Source: Alphaproteobacteria bacterium
GTDB lineage: Bacteria; Pseudomonadota; Alphaproteobacteria; Rhizobiales; Xanthobacteraceae
NCBI GenBank assembly: GCA_016869215.1
Contig: VGEP01000046.1
Coordinates: forward strand, 1-34,650
Direction: 5' to 3'
DNA length: 34,650 nucleotides
This document shows positions 1 to 8,137 of this stretch, one piece after another. How positions within the stretch are numbered: position 1 is the first letter of the stretch; each line of letters opens with the position of its first letter. A model generated the notes under the pieces. The model was not told the DNA's origin. It did not search any database and worked only from the letters and a program-made list of their open reading frames with translations. Made by a program: the position numbers and the translations under genes.

Positions 1-61
1 GGATCGCCTCAAGCGCGACCTTGGCTTTGAACTCCCCGGAAAACCGTCTCCGCGTCCTCAT
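1..61 (-). CDS. IS3-family transposase OrfA, N-terminal fragment
   Basis: Only the first 20 codons are inside the window. They read MRTRRRFSGEFKAKVALEAI, the typical start of the small OrfA helix-turn-helix protein of IS3-family elements, in which the (R/K)F(S/T)xEFKAKVALEA pattern is characteristic. The start at 61 follows an AAGGA-type ribosome binding site on the minus strand. OrfA binds the terminal repeats and is normally fused by frameshifting to the OrfB DDE catalytic domain, which would lie to the left of position 1. Family assignment rests on this short stretch only. Confidence 0.75.
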   Translation of the reverse strand, partial: MRTRRRFSGEFKAKVALEAI

Positions 62-122
62 GGTGGATTATCCTTCGCATCGGCGAATCCACCTTAACCG
101 CCTGTCTCAGGAAGTGGGACCA
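1..122 (-). mobile_element. End of an IS3-family insertion sequence
   Basis: This is the upstream end of an insertion sequence whose transposase reads leftward out of the window. The inferred outer end is at about 122, where the minus strand begins TGGTCCCACTTCCTGAGACA; a 5'-TG end suits the IS3 family. The boundary rests on the neighbouring mipZ frame, which matches MipZ up to about 123-126 and then becomes IS sequence. The other end and any target duplication lie outside the window, so element length and exact family group cannot be given. Confidence 0.75.
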
Positions 123-603
123 CCTCAAAGGTTGCGGGATCGACGGTGCCCAGCACGTCAAAGTCGACGAAGCTGTCGTTGAGCGGCGTGATCAAGGTGT
201 CCGACATCGAATGCGCAAGCCGCATCATGTAGGTGTCGGCGCCCGGCGTATCGATGACGATGAAGTCGTGACTCTGCTCGGTGGCGTCGATGGCGCACGC
301 GAAGTCGTTGAACTCCGCGGCCTCATTGTCCGCGACATTCGCGCCCTCGGCGCGCTCGATGCAGTAGTGGGTCGGGATTTCGAGATCGAGCTTGGCGTGC
401 TTCGCCCAGGCCCGGCGATTCTCGATGTAGTGCGTGAAGCTCTTCTGCCGCGAGTCGAGATCGATCGTCGCGACGCGCTGGCCGGCCTTCATCAGCGCGA
501 TTGCAATATGCATCGCGACTGTCGATTTGCCCGAGCCGCCCTTCTCGTTGCCAAGTACGACGACGTGGGCGGAGCGTGGCCTCACGCTACTTTCACGCGA
601 CAT
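94..603 (-). pseudogene. mipZ: MipZ-type ParA ATPase, 3' part cut off by the insertion sequence
   Basis: MipZ is a ParA/MinD-like ATPase that forms gradients from ParB at the cell poles and blocks FtsZ assembly there, placing the division site in many alphaproteobacteria. The deviant Walker A KGGSGKST is at residues 21-28, DLDSRQKS at 48-55, and the MipZ-like DTPGADTYMMRLAHSMSDTL and LNDSFVDFDVLG segments follow. Full-length MipZ has roughly 270 or more residues; here the native frame stops near residue 160, and the last eight codons (VPLPETGG) come from the IS end. The missing third contains family-conserved sequence, so the product is probably not functional. It is divergent from panC, an arrangement I recall from related genomes. 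An intact copy elsewhere, or an assembly join at the IS, would explain viability. Confidence 0.85.
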
Positions 604-692
604 GGCACCCCTCGCGGGGTACTCATCGAACCGCCCCCGCTTGCGGTCAAGCTTAGCACGTGTTTTCGATAGATTTACGATTAACTTGAACC

Positions 693-1574
693 ATGACGCG
701 CACGGCCAAATCCGCTTTGATTCAACGCAAGGGGCCGCGGGTGATCCGCAGCCTCCCCGCGCTCCGCCGCGCGGTTGCCCAAATGCGCGCCAAGCGCGAA
801 ACGGTGGCGCTGGTCCCGACCATGGGTGCGCTGCACGCCGGCCACCTGGCGCTGGTGCGTCTGGCGCGAAAGCGCGCCAGACGCATCATCGTGTCGATAT
901 TCGTAAACCCGACACAATTCGCGCCGAACGAGGATTTCGGCAGCTATCCCCGGACCTTCGCGACCGATCTTGCCGCGCTGGCCGAACTCAAGGTGGACGC
1001 CGTCTGGGCGCCAACCGCCAAGACCATGTATCCAGACGGCTTCGCCACCCGCATCGCGCCGGAAGGCCCTGCTCTGGCCGGAATGGAAGATAAATTCCGG
1101 CCGCACTTCTTCGGCGGCGTTGCGACCGTGGTCGCGAAGCTTCTGCTCCAGATCGTACCCGACATCGCCGTGTTCGGACAGAAGGACTATCAGCAGCTCA
1201 AGGTGGTCACGGCGCTGGCGCGCGACCTCGACATTCCGGTGAAGATCGTCGGCGCGCCGACCGTGCGCGAGAACGACGGCCTCGCCATGTCATCGCGCAA
1301 CGCCTACCTGTCGGCAGAGGAACGCGCCACAGCCCCCGCTCTGCACCGCGCGCTGAAGGATTGCGCCGCGCGGTTGAAGTCGGGACGGCCCATCGCCGAG
1401 GCGTTGGCCGAGGGTCGTGCCGCCATCGAGCGCGCCGGATTTATGGTCGATTACTTCGAGGCTCGCCACGCCGAGACGCTTGCGCCGATTGCGCGCCTTG
1501 CGGACGGCCCCGTCCGGCTGCTGGTGGCCGCGAAGCTCGGCCGGACGCGGCTGATCGATAATATCCCGGTGTAA
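693..1574 (+). CDS. panC: Pantothenate synthetase (pantoate-beta-alanine ligase)
   Basis: PanC condenses D-pantoate and beta-alanine with ATP, via a pantoyl-adenylate, to give pantothenate, the precursor of coenzyme A; it is cytosolic. The 293-residue frame has the usual length and all hallmarks: [10 protein letters not shown] at 42-51 (containing the HIGH-like HAGH), FVNPTQF near 70-76, [11 protein letters not shown], and SSRN before the helical C-terminal domain. The ATG at 693 has no clear ribosome binding site. A GTG at 741 is preceded by AAGGGG about six bases upstream and would give a protein starting at [10 protein letters not shown], so the true start may be 741. It is divergent from the truncated mipZ and convergent with the DUF1489 gene 13 bases away. 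Confidence 0.97.
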   Translation: MTRTAKSALIQRKGPRVIRSLPALRRAVAQMRAKRETVALVPTMGALHAGHLALVRLARKRARRIIVSIFVNPTQFAPNEDFGSYPRTFATDLAALAELKVDAVWAPTAKTMYPDGFATRIAPEGPALAGMEDKFRPHFFGGVATVVAKLLLQIVPDIAVFGQKDYQQLKVVTALARDLDIPVKIVGAPTVRENDGLAMSSRNAYLSAEERATAPALHRALKDCAARLKSGRPIAEALAEGRAAIERAGFMVDYFEARHAETLAPIARLADGPVRLLVAAKLGRTRLIDNIPV

Positions 1575-1587
1575 GCTTCCCGAACGG

Positions 1588-2028
1588 CTACAGCAGCCCC
1601 AGTTCCCGCAGTTCCCGGCGCAGCGGCTCCGGCAGACTGGTCATGCCGCGCCCGATCCGGTCGAGATCGGGCGGCGCGTCCTTGGCTGCGAGATATCGCC
1701 AGCCCTGGAACGCGCGGTAGGGCCGCGGCTGCACCGGCACGCATTTCGGATCGAGCACCAGCCGGCAGCGGCCGACGCCTTCCTTGTCCACGAACGGACG
1801 GACGTCGAGGATGCGCTCGCGGCACAGGATTTCGCCGCGGATCACCCAGTAGATCGAGCCGCCGTCCAGAAGCTCATCCGCGCGCTTGGGCACCATGCGC
1901 GTGGTGTGGATGCGCTCGGGCTTCCTGATCCCGCGTTTCCGCTGCTCCTTCAGCTTCTGCTTGATCCAATCCTCCAGGTCCTCGATGGAGTCGGTCCCGA
2001 CGCTGAGCTTGATGAGATGCAAGGGCAT
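1588..2028 (-). CDS. DUF1489 family protein
   Basis: This is a 146-residue cytosolic protein of a conserved alphaproteobacterial family of unknown function. It begins MPLHLIKLSVG, which I recognise as the usual DUF1489 start, so the start at 2028 is preferred over an upstream GTG-type extension to 2100. The protein is rich in charged residues, has no signal peptide or membrane segment, and contains RMVPKRADELLDGGSIYWVI and a basic C-terminal half. It lies 87 bases downstream of mccA on the same strand and could be read from the same transcript, but nothing links it to leucine breakdown. Confidence 0.85.
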   Translation of the reverse strand: MPLHLIKLSVGTDSIEDLEDWIKQKLKEQRKRGIRKPERIHTTRMVPKRADELLDGGSIYWVIRGEILCRERILDVRPFVDKEGVGRCRLVLDPKCVPVQPRPYRAFQGWRYLAAKDAPPDLDRIGRGMTSLPEPLRRELRELGLL

Positions 2029-2115
2029 GACCGTTTCTAGCACGGCCCGGGTGCCGCCGAAATTCCTTGACGAACCTGCGGTGGATATCGCCGGCGGCAA
2101 ATTGCGGCGAAGGCC

Positions 2116-4074
2116 TCAGCCGGGCGTTTCGGCGTCCGCTGCCACGACCGTCATGATCAGTGCGCCTTCGGAAACCTGAGCGCCCGCCCCCGCCGCGACC
2201 TCGCCGACATGCCCGTCGTACGGTGCGACCAGCGCGTGCTCCATCTTCATCGCCTCGATCACCGCAAGCCGCTGGCCCTTCGCGACGCGAGTGCCCGGCT
2301 CGACCAGTACCGTCAGCACCTTGCCATGCATCGGCGCCCGGATCGCCCCGTCGCCTCCCGAACGATCACGATCGCCGAGCGCCGCATCGGCGCGGCAGAC
2401 GACGGTCTGGCGGCCGCCGCGCAAAACATAGACCGCGTCCGCCGTCTCGACCGCCACTGCGTCGGCCGCCGCCATTTGCCCCTCAACCGTGATGGAGCGC
2501 CCTGACGGGCCGAAGCGCAATTCCGCCGTGGCGGGCACGCCATCGACGAGCAAGGGCCAGGACAACGTGCGCGCGCCCGATATTTGAAATCCGTCGGTCG
2601 CGTCCCATGGCGAGGCCGGCGTGTCCGGCGGCCGTTCGAACACGACGGCAATCCGCTCCATTTCGCGGCCCAGCAGCCGCGCGGCCCCGAACGCCGCGGC
2701 CGCGGGGTCCGGCCCGCCGGCCGGGCCGGTAATGCTCCGATCGATGAATCCGGTGTCGAACCGCTCTTCCCGGAACTCCCGGGCGCGGCACAGTGCGATC
2801 AGCAGCGCCAGATTGGTGCGCGGTCCCGCGGCGACCGTGCGTTCGAGCGCCGACGCCAGCGCATCGAGCGCCGCCTCGCGCGACGGCGCATGCGCGATCA
2901 TCTTGGCGATCATCGGATCGTAGTAGGGCGTGATCGCGCTGCCGCGCTCGACGCCGGCATCGACCCGCACGCCCGGCGGAAACTCCAGCGCCACCAGCGT
3001 GCCCGTCGATGGCAGGAAGCCGCGGTCGGGATCCTCGGCATAGATGCGCGCCTCGACCGCGTGCCCCTCGAGCGGCACCCGGTCCTGCGGCAGCGGCAAA
3101 GTCTCGCCCGCAGCAACGCGGAACTGCCACTCCACCAGGTCGAGACCGGTAACGGCCTCCGTCACCGGATGCTCGACCTGAAGCCGCGTGTTCATTTCCA
3201 TGAACCAGTAGCCATCAGGTCGGAGCCCGCGCGAGCCGTCGGCGATGAACTCCACGGTGCCCGCCCCGACGTAGCCGACGGAACCCGCAGCCCGGACCGC
3301 GGCCTCGCCCATCGCGGCGCGCAATTCGGGGCTCATGCCAGGCGCGGGCACCTCCTCGATCACCTTCTGGTGCCGGCGCTGCAGCGAGCAGTCGCGCTCG
3401 TTCAGGTGAATGACGTTGCCGTGCGCGTCGGCGAGCACCTGGAACTCGATGTGGCGTGGAGCTGCGACATATTTCTCGATCAGCACGCGCGGATCGCCGA
3501 ACGCGGACGCCGCTTCGCGCTGCGCGCCCACGAGCGCGTCTTCGAATTCGGCGTGCTTGTCGACGCGCCGCATCCCCTTGCCGCCACCGCCCGCAACCGC
3601 CTTGATCAGGACCGGATAGCCGATCTCGTAGGCCTTTTGCTTCAGGAATGGCGGCTCCTGGCGCTCGCCGTGATAGCCCTGCACCACCGGCACGCCGGCC
3701 CGGTCCATCAGCGCCTTGGCGCGATCCTTGAACCCCATGGCGCGAATGGCGGCCGGCGGCGGCCCGACGAATGCGATGCCCGCCGCGGAGCAGGCTTCCG
3801 CGAATTCCGGGTTCTCCGACAAGAATCCGTAGCCGGGATGGACGCATTGCGCTTCCGACCGGCGCGCCACGGCGATCAGCGTCTCGATCGAAAGATAGCT
3901 CTCGGATGCCGGCGGCGGGCCGATCCGATACGCCTCGTCGCAGACCCGGACGTGGAGCGCCGAGGCGTCGGCGTCCGAATACACTGCGATCGTGCGCATG
4001 CCGAGCCGCGACGCCGTGCGAGCGATGCGGCACGCGATCTCGCCGCGGTTGGCGATCAGGACGGATGAGAACAT
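2116..4074 (-). CDS. mccA: Methylcrotonyl-CoA carboxylase alpha (biotin-containing) subunit
   Basis: This 652-residue protein is the biotin carboxylase plus biotin-carrier subunit of a 3-methylcrotonyl-CoA carboxylase, which carboxylates 3-methylcrotonyl-CoA with bicarbonate and ATP in leucine catabolism. Order: biotin carboxylase N-domain from residue 1 (SSVLIANRGEIACRI), ATP-grasp domain with the glycine-rich GGGGKGM loop near 165, EMNTRLQVEHPVTE near 290, C-terminal carboxylase domain, a linker, and a biotinyl domain with EAMKMEH at 607-613, so the biotinylated lysine is about K610. The open frame extends upstream to 4563, but homology starts at the ATG at 4074. Propionyl- or acetyl-CoA carboxylase is the alternative; MccB and isovaleryl-CoA dehydrogenase in the window favour MCC. 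The preceding gene on the strand ends 35 bases away. Confidence 0.92.
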   Translation of the reverse strand: MFSSVLIANRGEIACRIARTASRLGMRTIAVYSDADASALHVRVCDEAYRIGPPPASESYLSIETLIAVARRSEAQCVHPGYGFLSENPEFAEACSAAGIAFVGPPPAAIRAMGFKDRAKALMDRAGVPVVQGYHGERQEPPFLKQKAYEIGYPVLIKAVAGGGGKGMRRVDKHAEFEDALVGAQREAASAFGDPRVLIEKYVAAPRHIEFQVLADAHGNVIHLNERDCSLQRRHQKVIEEVPAPGMSPELRAAMGEAAVRAAGSVGYVGAGTVEFIADGSRGLRPDGYWFMEMNTRLQVEHPVTEAVTGLDLVEWQFRVAAGETLPLPQDRVPLEGHAVEARIYAEDPDRGFLPSTGTLVALEFPPGVRVDAGVERGSAITPYYDPMIAKMIAHAPSREAALDALASALERTVAAGPRTNLALLIALCRAREFREERFDTGFIDRSITGPAGGPDPAAAAFGAARLLGREMERIAVVFERPPDTPASPWDATDGFQISGARTLSWPLLVDGVPATAELRFGPSGRSITVEGQMAAADAVAVETADAVYVLRGGRQTVVCRADAALGDRDRSGGDGAIRAPMHGKVLTVLVEPGTRVAKGQRLAVIEAMKMEHALVAPYDGHVGEVAAGAGAQVSEGALIMTVVAADAETPG

Positions 4075-4109
4075 GGGCCGACGCTTAGCACCGCCGCAGC
4101 GGAAAGTCG

Positions 4110-5123
4110 TCAGCGCGGGGCTGGCGCTTGGCCGGTCGTCGGGGCGCCCGGCAACGGCACGACCTGCAGCGGGGGCGCGACCGGCGGCTCTCGCGCCGTC
4201 GACTGCCGGCGGACGGGCGGTGCTGCGGACGGCCGCGTTGCGGGCGGCGCCGACGCCTGCGGCTCGCGCTCCGGCGGCAGGGTCGGCTCCGCGTCCATGA
4301 TGCTGACCGGCGGGATGGACGCCGCGGACGGGAAGTCGTAGCGACTCCCCATCGGCACTCCCGGTGCAATGCCCACGGTGGCGGACGGCACGCGCGTGAC
4401 GAAGCCGGGCGGCAGCGACGTGGCGCCGGCGCTTGCCGGCGCCGCCGGTCCGCGGGCCTGCGGCCATGCCTGAACGTGAGCTGCCACAACGGCATCGAAT
4501 GTGCGCTCGCGCATGTTGGCCAGCACCCGGCGAGTGTCCCGCAATAGCTTGAGTTCCGCGCAATCGGCCGCGTTGCAGCCCCGCGCCGCCAGCATCTGCG
4601 CCACCAGGCCGAAACGGTCCGCTTCAAGCGCGCGCCGCAGCCCACTCACCGCTTGTTCGAAGCTACGGTCGCGCACGGCATATTCGGAGCTGGCAGCAAG
4701 CAGCGAGAATTTGGCATCGACATAGGCGACAGCCGCAGCCAGACCTTCGGGCGTCGCAAACAGCGCCTTCTCGCACGCGCTCTCGACCGCCGGGGTTGCC
4801 ATGGCATTCAGGCACGCGAGCGCCGATCCCGGCGCGATCGCCCGCGCGGCCAGGTCCGCGGCGCGCGCGTCGAGTGCGCGGCGCTCGGCCGCCTGTTCCC
4901 GCAGAAGTGTGCGATCGAACAGCGTCAGCGCCAGCCCAGCGCCGATCAGCACCAGCGCACCGCGCCAGAGATAGCCTTTGACTCCCGGGCCGCCCGCATA
5001 ACGGAACGCATGCCACGCCGCCACGGCGAGCGCGATCAGCAGGGCTCCGGCGATAAACACCGACAGCGCGAACACCCCGTTCAACACTTCACCGCCCGGC
5101 AGCGCAGGACTGGAGCCCAACAT
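4110..5123 (-). CDS. Hypothetical membrane protein with proline-rich tail
   Basis: I do not recognise this 337-residue protein. Two hydrophobic segments lie near the N-terminus (about residues 12-34 and 47-62), followed by a long Ala- and Arg-rich, probably helical region containing several cysteines (for example ALACLNAMATPAVESACEKAL and ARGCNAADCAEL). A Pro/Ala-rich low-complexity tail of about 100 residues ends the protein. This suggests a membrane anchor with a soluble domain. The ATG at 5123 is chosen because the N-terminal extension in the open frame looks non-coding. It lies 35 bases upstream of mccA on the same strand and may share its transcript. The low-complexity tail makes fine similarity hard to judge. 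Confidence 0.7.
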   Translation of the reverse strand: MLGSSPALPGGEVLNGVFALSVFIAGALLIALAVAAWHAFRYAGGPGVKGYLWRGALVLIGAGLALTLFDRTLLREQAAERRALDARAADLAARAIAPGSALACLNAMATPAVESACEKALFATPEGLAAAVAYVDAKFSLLAASSEYAVRDRSFEQAVSGLRRALEADRFGLVAQMLAARGCNAADCAELKLLRDTRRVLANMRERTFDAVVAAHVQAWPQARGPAAPASAGATSLPPGFVTRVPSATVGIAPGVPMGSRYDFPSAASIPPVSIMDAEPTLPPEREPQASAPPATRPSAAPPVRRQSTAREPPVAPPLQVVPLPGAPTTGQAPAPR

Positions 5124-5206
5124 GTTGCGTTCACGCCACAATCGCCCGATGCAGCATCGCGCCAGTATGGCCCAACGGGCACATCGAGGCCATCCGGAAA
5201 ACCGAA

Positions 5207-5231
5207 AGCCGCGCGCCAACGGCGCGCGGCT
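5207..5231 (-). terminator. Terminator of the Bug/TctC gene
   Basis: A perfect 11-bp stem AGCCGCGCGCC with a three-base loop AAC lies 22 bases after the stop of the solute-binding protein gene. On the minus strand the stem is followed by TTTCGGTTTTCC, a short broken U-tract. It separates that gene from the membrane protein/mccA transcript. Confidence 0.7.
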
Positions 5232-5253
5232 CCGGTTTGCCGACGAATTGAGG

Positions 5254-6231
5254 CTATTTCTTCGCGAGGCCCGCAGCCTTGACCACGCCCGCCCACTTCT
5301 CGATGTCCTTGCGCAGGAACGCATCGAACTCGGACGTCGTAAACTTACGGGGCACCGCGCCCTGCTTGGCCCAGGCTTCCTTCACATCGGCGCGGTCGAG
5401 GATCTTGTTGATCTCGGCATTGAGCTTGTCGACGACCGGCTTCGGCGTGTTGGCGGGCGCCATGACTCCGAGCCAGATCGTGGCCTCGTAACCGGGCACG
5501 CCGGCTTCGGAAACCGTCGGCACGTTTGGCATGATCGAGGAGCGCTGCGCGCCGGTGGTGGCCAGCGCCCTCACCTTTCCGGCCTGGGCATTCTGCGCCA
5601 TGGTGGTGATCGCGTCGAAGCCCATGTGGACATGACCGCCGATCACGCTGTTGCGCATGTCCCCCGACGCCTTGTGCGGCACATGGACGATGTTGGTGCC
5701 GGCCATGAAATTGAACAGCTCGCCGGCCATGTGATACGGCGTCGCCGGTCCCGACGACGCGAAGTTCAGCTTGCCGGGATCCTTCTTGGCGAGCGCCACG
5801 AACTCCTTGACGTCCTTCGCCGGCACGGAGGGATGCACGACCATCAGGAGGTCGGAGTAGTTGATCGCCGCCACGGGCACGAAGTCGCGCATCAGCTGAA
5901 ACGGCTTGTTCGGCGTGAGCGACTCGTTGGTGGTGTGGGTGTTGGACATGACCAGCAGCGTGTAGCCGTCGGCCGCGGACTTCGCGACCGCGTCGGTGCC
6001 GATGATCGAACCCGCGCCGGGACGGGCCTCGACGACGAACGGCTGCTTAAGCGCTTCCGATAGATGCTGGGCCAGGACGCGGCCGTAAACGTCGGCCGGA
6101 CCGCCGGCCCCGAACGGCACGATGATCCGCACCGATTTGTTGGGATAGTCCTGCGCCGCAGCCGGTGCCGACGCCAGTGCCGGGGTCAATGCCACAAGGG
6201 CAAGCGCGGCAAGCCGTGCAGATTTCTGCAT
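5254..6231 (-). CDS. Bug/TctC-family periplasmic solute-binding protein
   Basis: This 325-residue protein belongs to the Bug family of tripartite tricarboxylate transporter receptors, which bind carboxylates and related small ligands in the periplasm. A signal peptide (residues 1-26, ending SAPAAAQ) is followed by DYPNKSVRIIVPFGAGGPAD, the usual mature N-terminus with its ligand-binding loop, then the RPGAGSIIGT and GVPGYEATIWLGVMAP motifs. The ATG at 6231 has a strong GGGAGGA site eight bases upstream. No TctA or TctB membrane subunit is nearby, so this is an orphan receptor; such orphans are very numerous in some Burkholderiales and Hyphomicrobiales. The ligand cannot be predicted. It has its own probable promoter and terminator. 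Confidence 0.93.
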   Translation of the reverse strand: MQKSARLAALALVALTPALASAPAAAQDYPNKSVRIIVPFGAGGPADVYGRVLAQHLSEALKQPFVVEARPGAGSIIGTDAVAKSAADGYTLLVMSNTHTTNESLTPNKPFQLMRDFVPVAAINYSDLLMVVHPSVPAKDVKEFVALAKKDPGKLNFASSGPATPYHMAGELFNFMAGTNIVHVPHKASGDMRNSVIGGHVHMGFDAITTMAQNAQAGKVRALATTGAQRSSIMPNVPTVSEAGVPGYEATIWLGVMAPANTPKPVVDKLNAEINKILDRADVKEAWAKQGAVPRKFTTSEFDAFLRKDIEKWAGVVKAAGLAKK

Positions 6232-6324
6232 GTCTTATTCCTCCCTGGAAATTCGAAGCCGATGCCGTCGAAACGGCGCCATACGATGAACGCTCGGCTC
6301 CGCCGGGTTATTCCGGCGCGCCGT

Positions 6325-6353
6325 GTTTTAGACATGCTTCAGCGGCCCGACAA
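6325..6353 (-). promoter_or_regulatory. Probable sigma-70 promoter of the Bug gene
   Basis: On the minus strand TTGTCG (6353-6348) and TAAAAC (6330-6325) are separated by 17 bases, giving four of six consensus matches at each box. It would start a leader of about 87 bases before the ATG at 6231. Assigned by eye only. Confidence 0.4.
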
Positions 6354-6362
6354 CCCTGCGGC

Positions 6363-6398
6363 AAAAAAGCGCCGGAGATCGACCTATGCGCCTCCCGG
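6363..6398 (-). terminator. Terminator overlapping the end of the GYD gene
   Basis: On the minus strand CCGGGAG pairs with CTCCGG (one bulge), with a 14-base loop that contains the stop codon of the GYD gene. CGC and then six consecutive T residues (6368-6363) follow. The stem is short but the U-tract is the best in this part of the window. Confidence 0.5.
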
Positions 6399-6719
6399 CG
6401 ATCGATAGGTTGGCGTCAGATCGCTCGCAGCTGCGAATGCGCCCTTGGCCTCGATCGAGGACATGGCGAGCGTGGTCCGCAGGTCGGTCACTCCACCCGC
6501 GCTGGCCGCCGACAACAGGGCTGCCGCCATCTGCAACTCGCTCGGCGCCTCCAGAATCGTGAGGAAATCGTACTCGCCGAACGTCAAATAGTAGCCGATG
6601 ACGCGGCCGCCGGCCTTGGCCATGTGGCGCGACAGCGCCTCGGCCCGGTCCTCGGGCTTCACGATCATGCCCTTGATGGCTTCCCGTGTGTAACGGCCTT
6701 GGGTGATGAAGATCGGCAT
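6384..6719 (-). CDS. GYD-domain protein
   Basis: This is a 111-residue protein of the GYD family (PF08734), small cytosolic proteins of unknown function with a ferredoxin-like fold. The sequence starts MPIFITQGRYTREAIKGM and carries GRVIGYYLTFGEYDFLTILEAP, the family core that gives it its name. The ATG at 6719 has GGAG nine bases upstream and matches the family start; the longer frame up to 6788 is not supported. It stands alone, with a terminator at its end. Confidence 0.9.
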   Translation of the reverse strand: MPIFITQGRYTREAIKGMIVKPEDRAEALSRHMAKAGGRVIGYYLTFGEYDFLTILEAPSELQMAAALLSAASAGGVTDLRTTLAMSSIEAKGAFAAASDLTPTYRSPGGA

Positions 6720-6831
6720 GTTTGGCGTCTCCGTCGATTCTCGTCGCAGGACGAAAGCGCACTGGCACAGGCCCCGGACTTTGTCCAACCCGTCCGCGAG
6801 CGAATGCGCACCGGGACCGGCCGGAATCGAA

Positions 6832-6853
6832 ACGGGCCCGCGGATGGGCCCGT
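6832..6853 (-). terminator. Probable terminator of the small conserved gene at 6885-7133
   Basis: An eight-bp GC-rich stem ACGGGCCC/GGGCCCGT with a six-base loop lies about 30 bases after the stop of the gene at 6885. On the minus strand it is followed by TTCGATTCC, a weak U-tract. Confidence 0.45.
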
Positions 6854-6884
6854 ACGAATGATTTCCGATCGGATACCGCTCGGC

Positions 6885-7133
6885 TCAACTGTCCCGGTCG
6901 AGCTGGCTCTCCTTGGCGACGCGCTCGAACGCCTCGCCCGCGCTCTTGATCCGATACTGCTGCTCGTCGCCCTCCGGCGGGAGAAGCTTCACGACCTTGA
7001 ACGAACCGCTTGCGCCAGTACGACTGAACGGCCCCGCCGTGTAACGCACGACCTGACCAATCGAAAACTTATGGGTTCTTAGCAATGCAAGTCTCCCGTC
7101 ACCACCACGCCGCTGCACTTGCTTGTTACGCAT
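6885..7133 (-). CDS. Small conserved hypothetical protein
   Basis: This 82-residue basic protein has a conserved-looking core, HKFSIGQVVRYTAGPFSR, followed by a stretch ending LLPPEGDEQQYRIKSAGEAF and RVAKESQLDRDS. I recall similar short proteins in Bradyrhizobium and relatives, without an assigned function. The KFSIGQVVRY...YKV pattern resembles a small beta-barrel of the kind seen in nucleic-acid or regulatory binding domains; this is only a guess. The start may be 7133 (MRNKQVQRR) or the in-frame ATG at 7151; the frame further upstream looks non-coding and lies in an AT-rich promoter region. It is a single-gene unit. Confidence 0.7.
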   Translation of the reverse strand: MRNKQVQRRGGDGRLALLRTHKFSIGQVVRYTAGPFSRTGASGSFKVVKLLPPEGDEQQYRIKSAGEAFERVAKESQLDRDS

Positions 7134-7248
7134 GACGGCACCCACTCCCATGAATGTCCGTTCACAAAAAAATATAGCAGCTTTTCCACAGGCGCGGTGA
7201 AAAAACCGCACGCTTGGAGCCGTCGAACGGCATTCTGAGGTCGATGGA

Positions 7249-7254
7249 ATTATA
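7249..7254 (-). promoter_or_regulatory. Candidate -10 element upstream of the small conserved gene
   Basis: An exact TATAAT on the minus strand sits in the most AT-rich patch of the region (about 7240-7275), roughly 100 bases before the start of the gene at 6885-7133. No convincing -35 box is present at the right spacing (TCGACC lies 19 bases upstream), so this is tentative. Confidence 0.3.
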
Positions 7255-7376
7255 AGCAATATCAAATATTTAAGGTCGATCCCGCCGCTTATGAGGCATT
7301 AGAGGCGCGCCGCGCGCGAAACGCCCGCTCGCACCGTCATCGACGGTCCGCCGCGGTGCAGGTCTGCGGCCCCGCG

Positions 7377-8078
7377 TCAGAACCTCTCGACCCACGGCCG
7401 CACCTCGATCTCGCACGACCAGATGCTGGGTGGCTGCCGGATCAGTTGCAGATAGGTTTCGGCGATCGCGTCGGGATCGAGCATGCTGTCGGGCTTGTCC
7501 GCGGGCTCGGGCCGGCGCGCGCTGCGGATGCCGCCGTCGATCACCACATGCGCCACGTGGATGCCCTGCGGATGCAGTTCGCGCGCCATGCTCTGGGCCA
7601 ACCCGCGCAGCGCGAACTTGCCCATGGCGAACGGCGCCGACTGAACGTAACCCTTCACGCTGGCCGAAGCGCCGGTGAACAGGATCGTGCCGCGCTTCTT
7701 CGGCAACATGCGCCTGACCGCCTGTTGTCCGACCAGAAAACCGCCGAACGCGCTCACCATCAGCGTCTTCTCCACCTCCGCCGGATCGAGTTCGGCGACC
7801 GGGCCGCGGGTGCGGTAGCTCGCGTTGTAGACCACGATCTCGGGCGCGCCGAACGCATGGTCCACCGAGGCGAACATCGCCTCGACGGACTCGCGCTTCG
7901 AGGCATCACACGCAAACGCCTGCGCGCCGGTGTCGCGAGTCAGATCCGCGAGGTCCTCGATGCTGCGCGCAGCCAGCGCCACATTCGCGCCGCCCGCGGC
8001 GAACGCCCGCGCCAGCGAGGCGCTCAGGCCCGCGCCTGCGCCCACAATCAGCGCCGTGCCGAACTTGGGATCGGACAT
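7377..8078 (-). CDS. Short-chain dehydrogenase/reductase (SDR), catalytic Tyr replaced by Phe
   Basis: This 233-residue Rossmann-fold protein has an N-terminal cofactor loop GAGAGLSASLA (13-23), NAS at 85-87, TGASAS at 135-140 and the C-terminal SDR fold. The catalytic YxxxK is FAMGK at 150-154, so the active-site tyrosine is missing. I recall this FAM(A/G)K form as a recurrent subgroup in Hyphomicrobiales rather than a private mutation. The coenzyme-binding TGxxxGxG motif is also altered. It may be a non-classical oxidoreductase or a binding protein; the substrate is unknown. The ATG at 8078 has GGGAG seven bases upstream. It is divergent from the quinone reductase gene and shares an 87-base control region with it. 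Confidence 0.88.
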   Translation of the reverse strand: MSDPKFGTALIVGAGAGLSASLARAFAAGGANVALAARSIEDLADLTRDTGAQAFACDASKRESVEAMFASVDHAFGAPEIVVYNASYRTRGPVAELDPAEVEKTLMVSAFGGFLVGQQAVRRMLPKKRGTILFTGASASVKGYVQSAPFAMGKFALRGLAQSMARELHPQGIHVAHVVIDGGIRSARRPEPADKPDSMLDPDAIAETYLQLIRQPPSIWSCEIEVRPWVERF

Positions 8079-8107
8079 TGCAAAGTCTCCCACTCGATTG
8101 ACCAGCC

Positions 8108-8137
8108 ATTGTCGGAAACGCCGCGCGCAGGGACAAT
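8108..8137. promoter_or_regulatory. Symmetric bidirectional promoter between SDR and quinone reductase genes
   Basis: A 7-bp inverted repeat CATTGTC (8107-8113) / GACAATG (8132-8138) gives, on the plus strand, TTGTCG-17-GACAAT and, on the minus strand, TTGTCC-17-GACAAT. Both would start transcripts about 22-25 bases before the two ATGs, just ahead of each GGGAG ribosome binding site. It could instead, or also, be a regulator site. Confidence 0.4.

Noticed and set aside
1588-1610. AACG-N15-GTTCC on the plus strand near the panC end
   Set aside because: The spacing is one base short of the EcfG consensus and it would read antisense into panC.
2584-4068. Long plus-strand open frame opposite mccA
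   Set aside because: It is the reverse reading of a clearly coding gene in GC-rich DNA; the translation is Arg/His-rich with no recognisable motif and no ribosome binding site.
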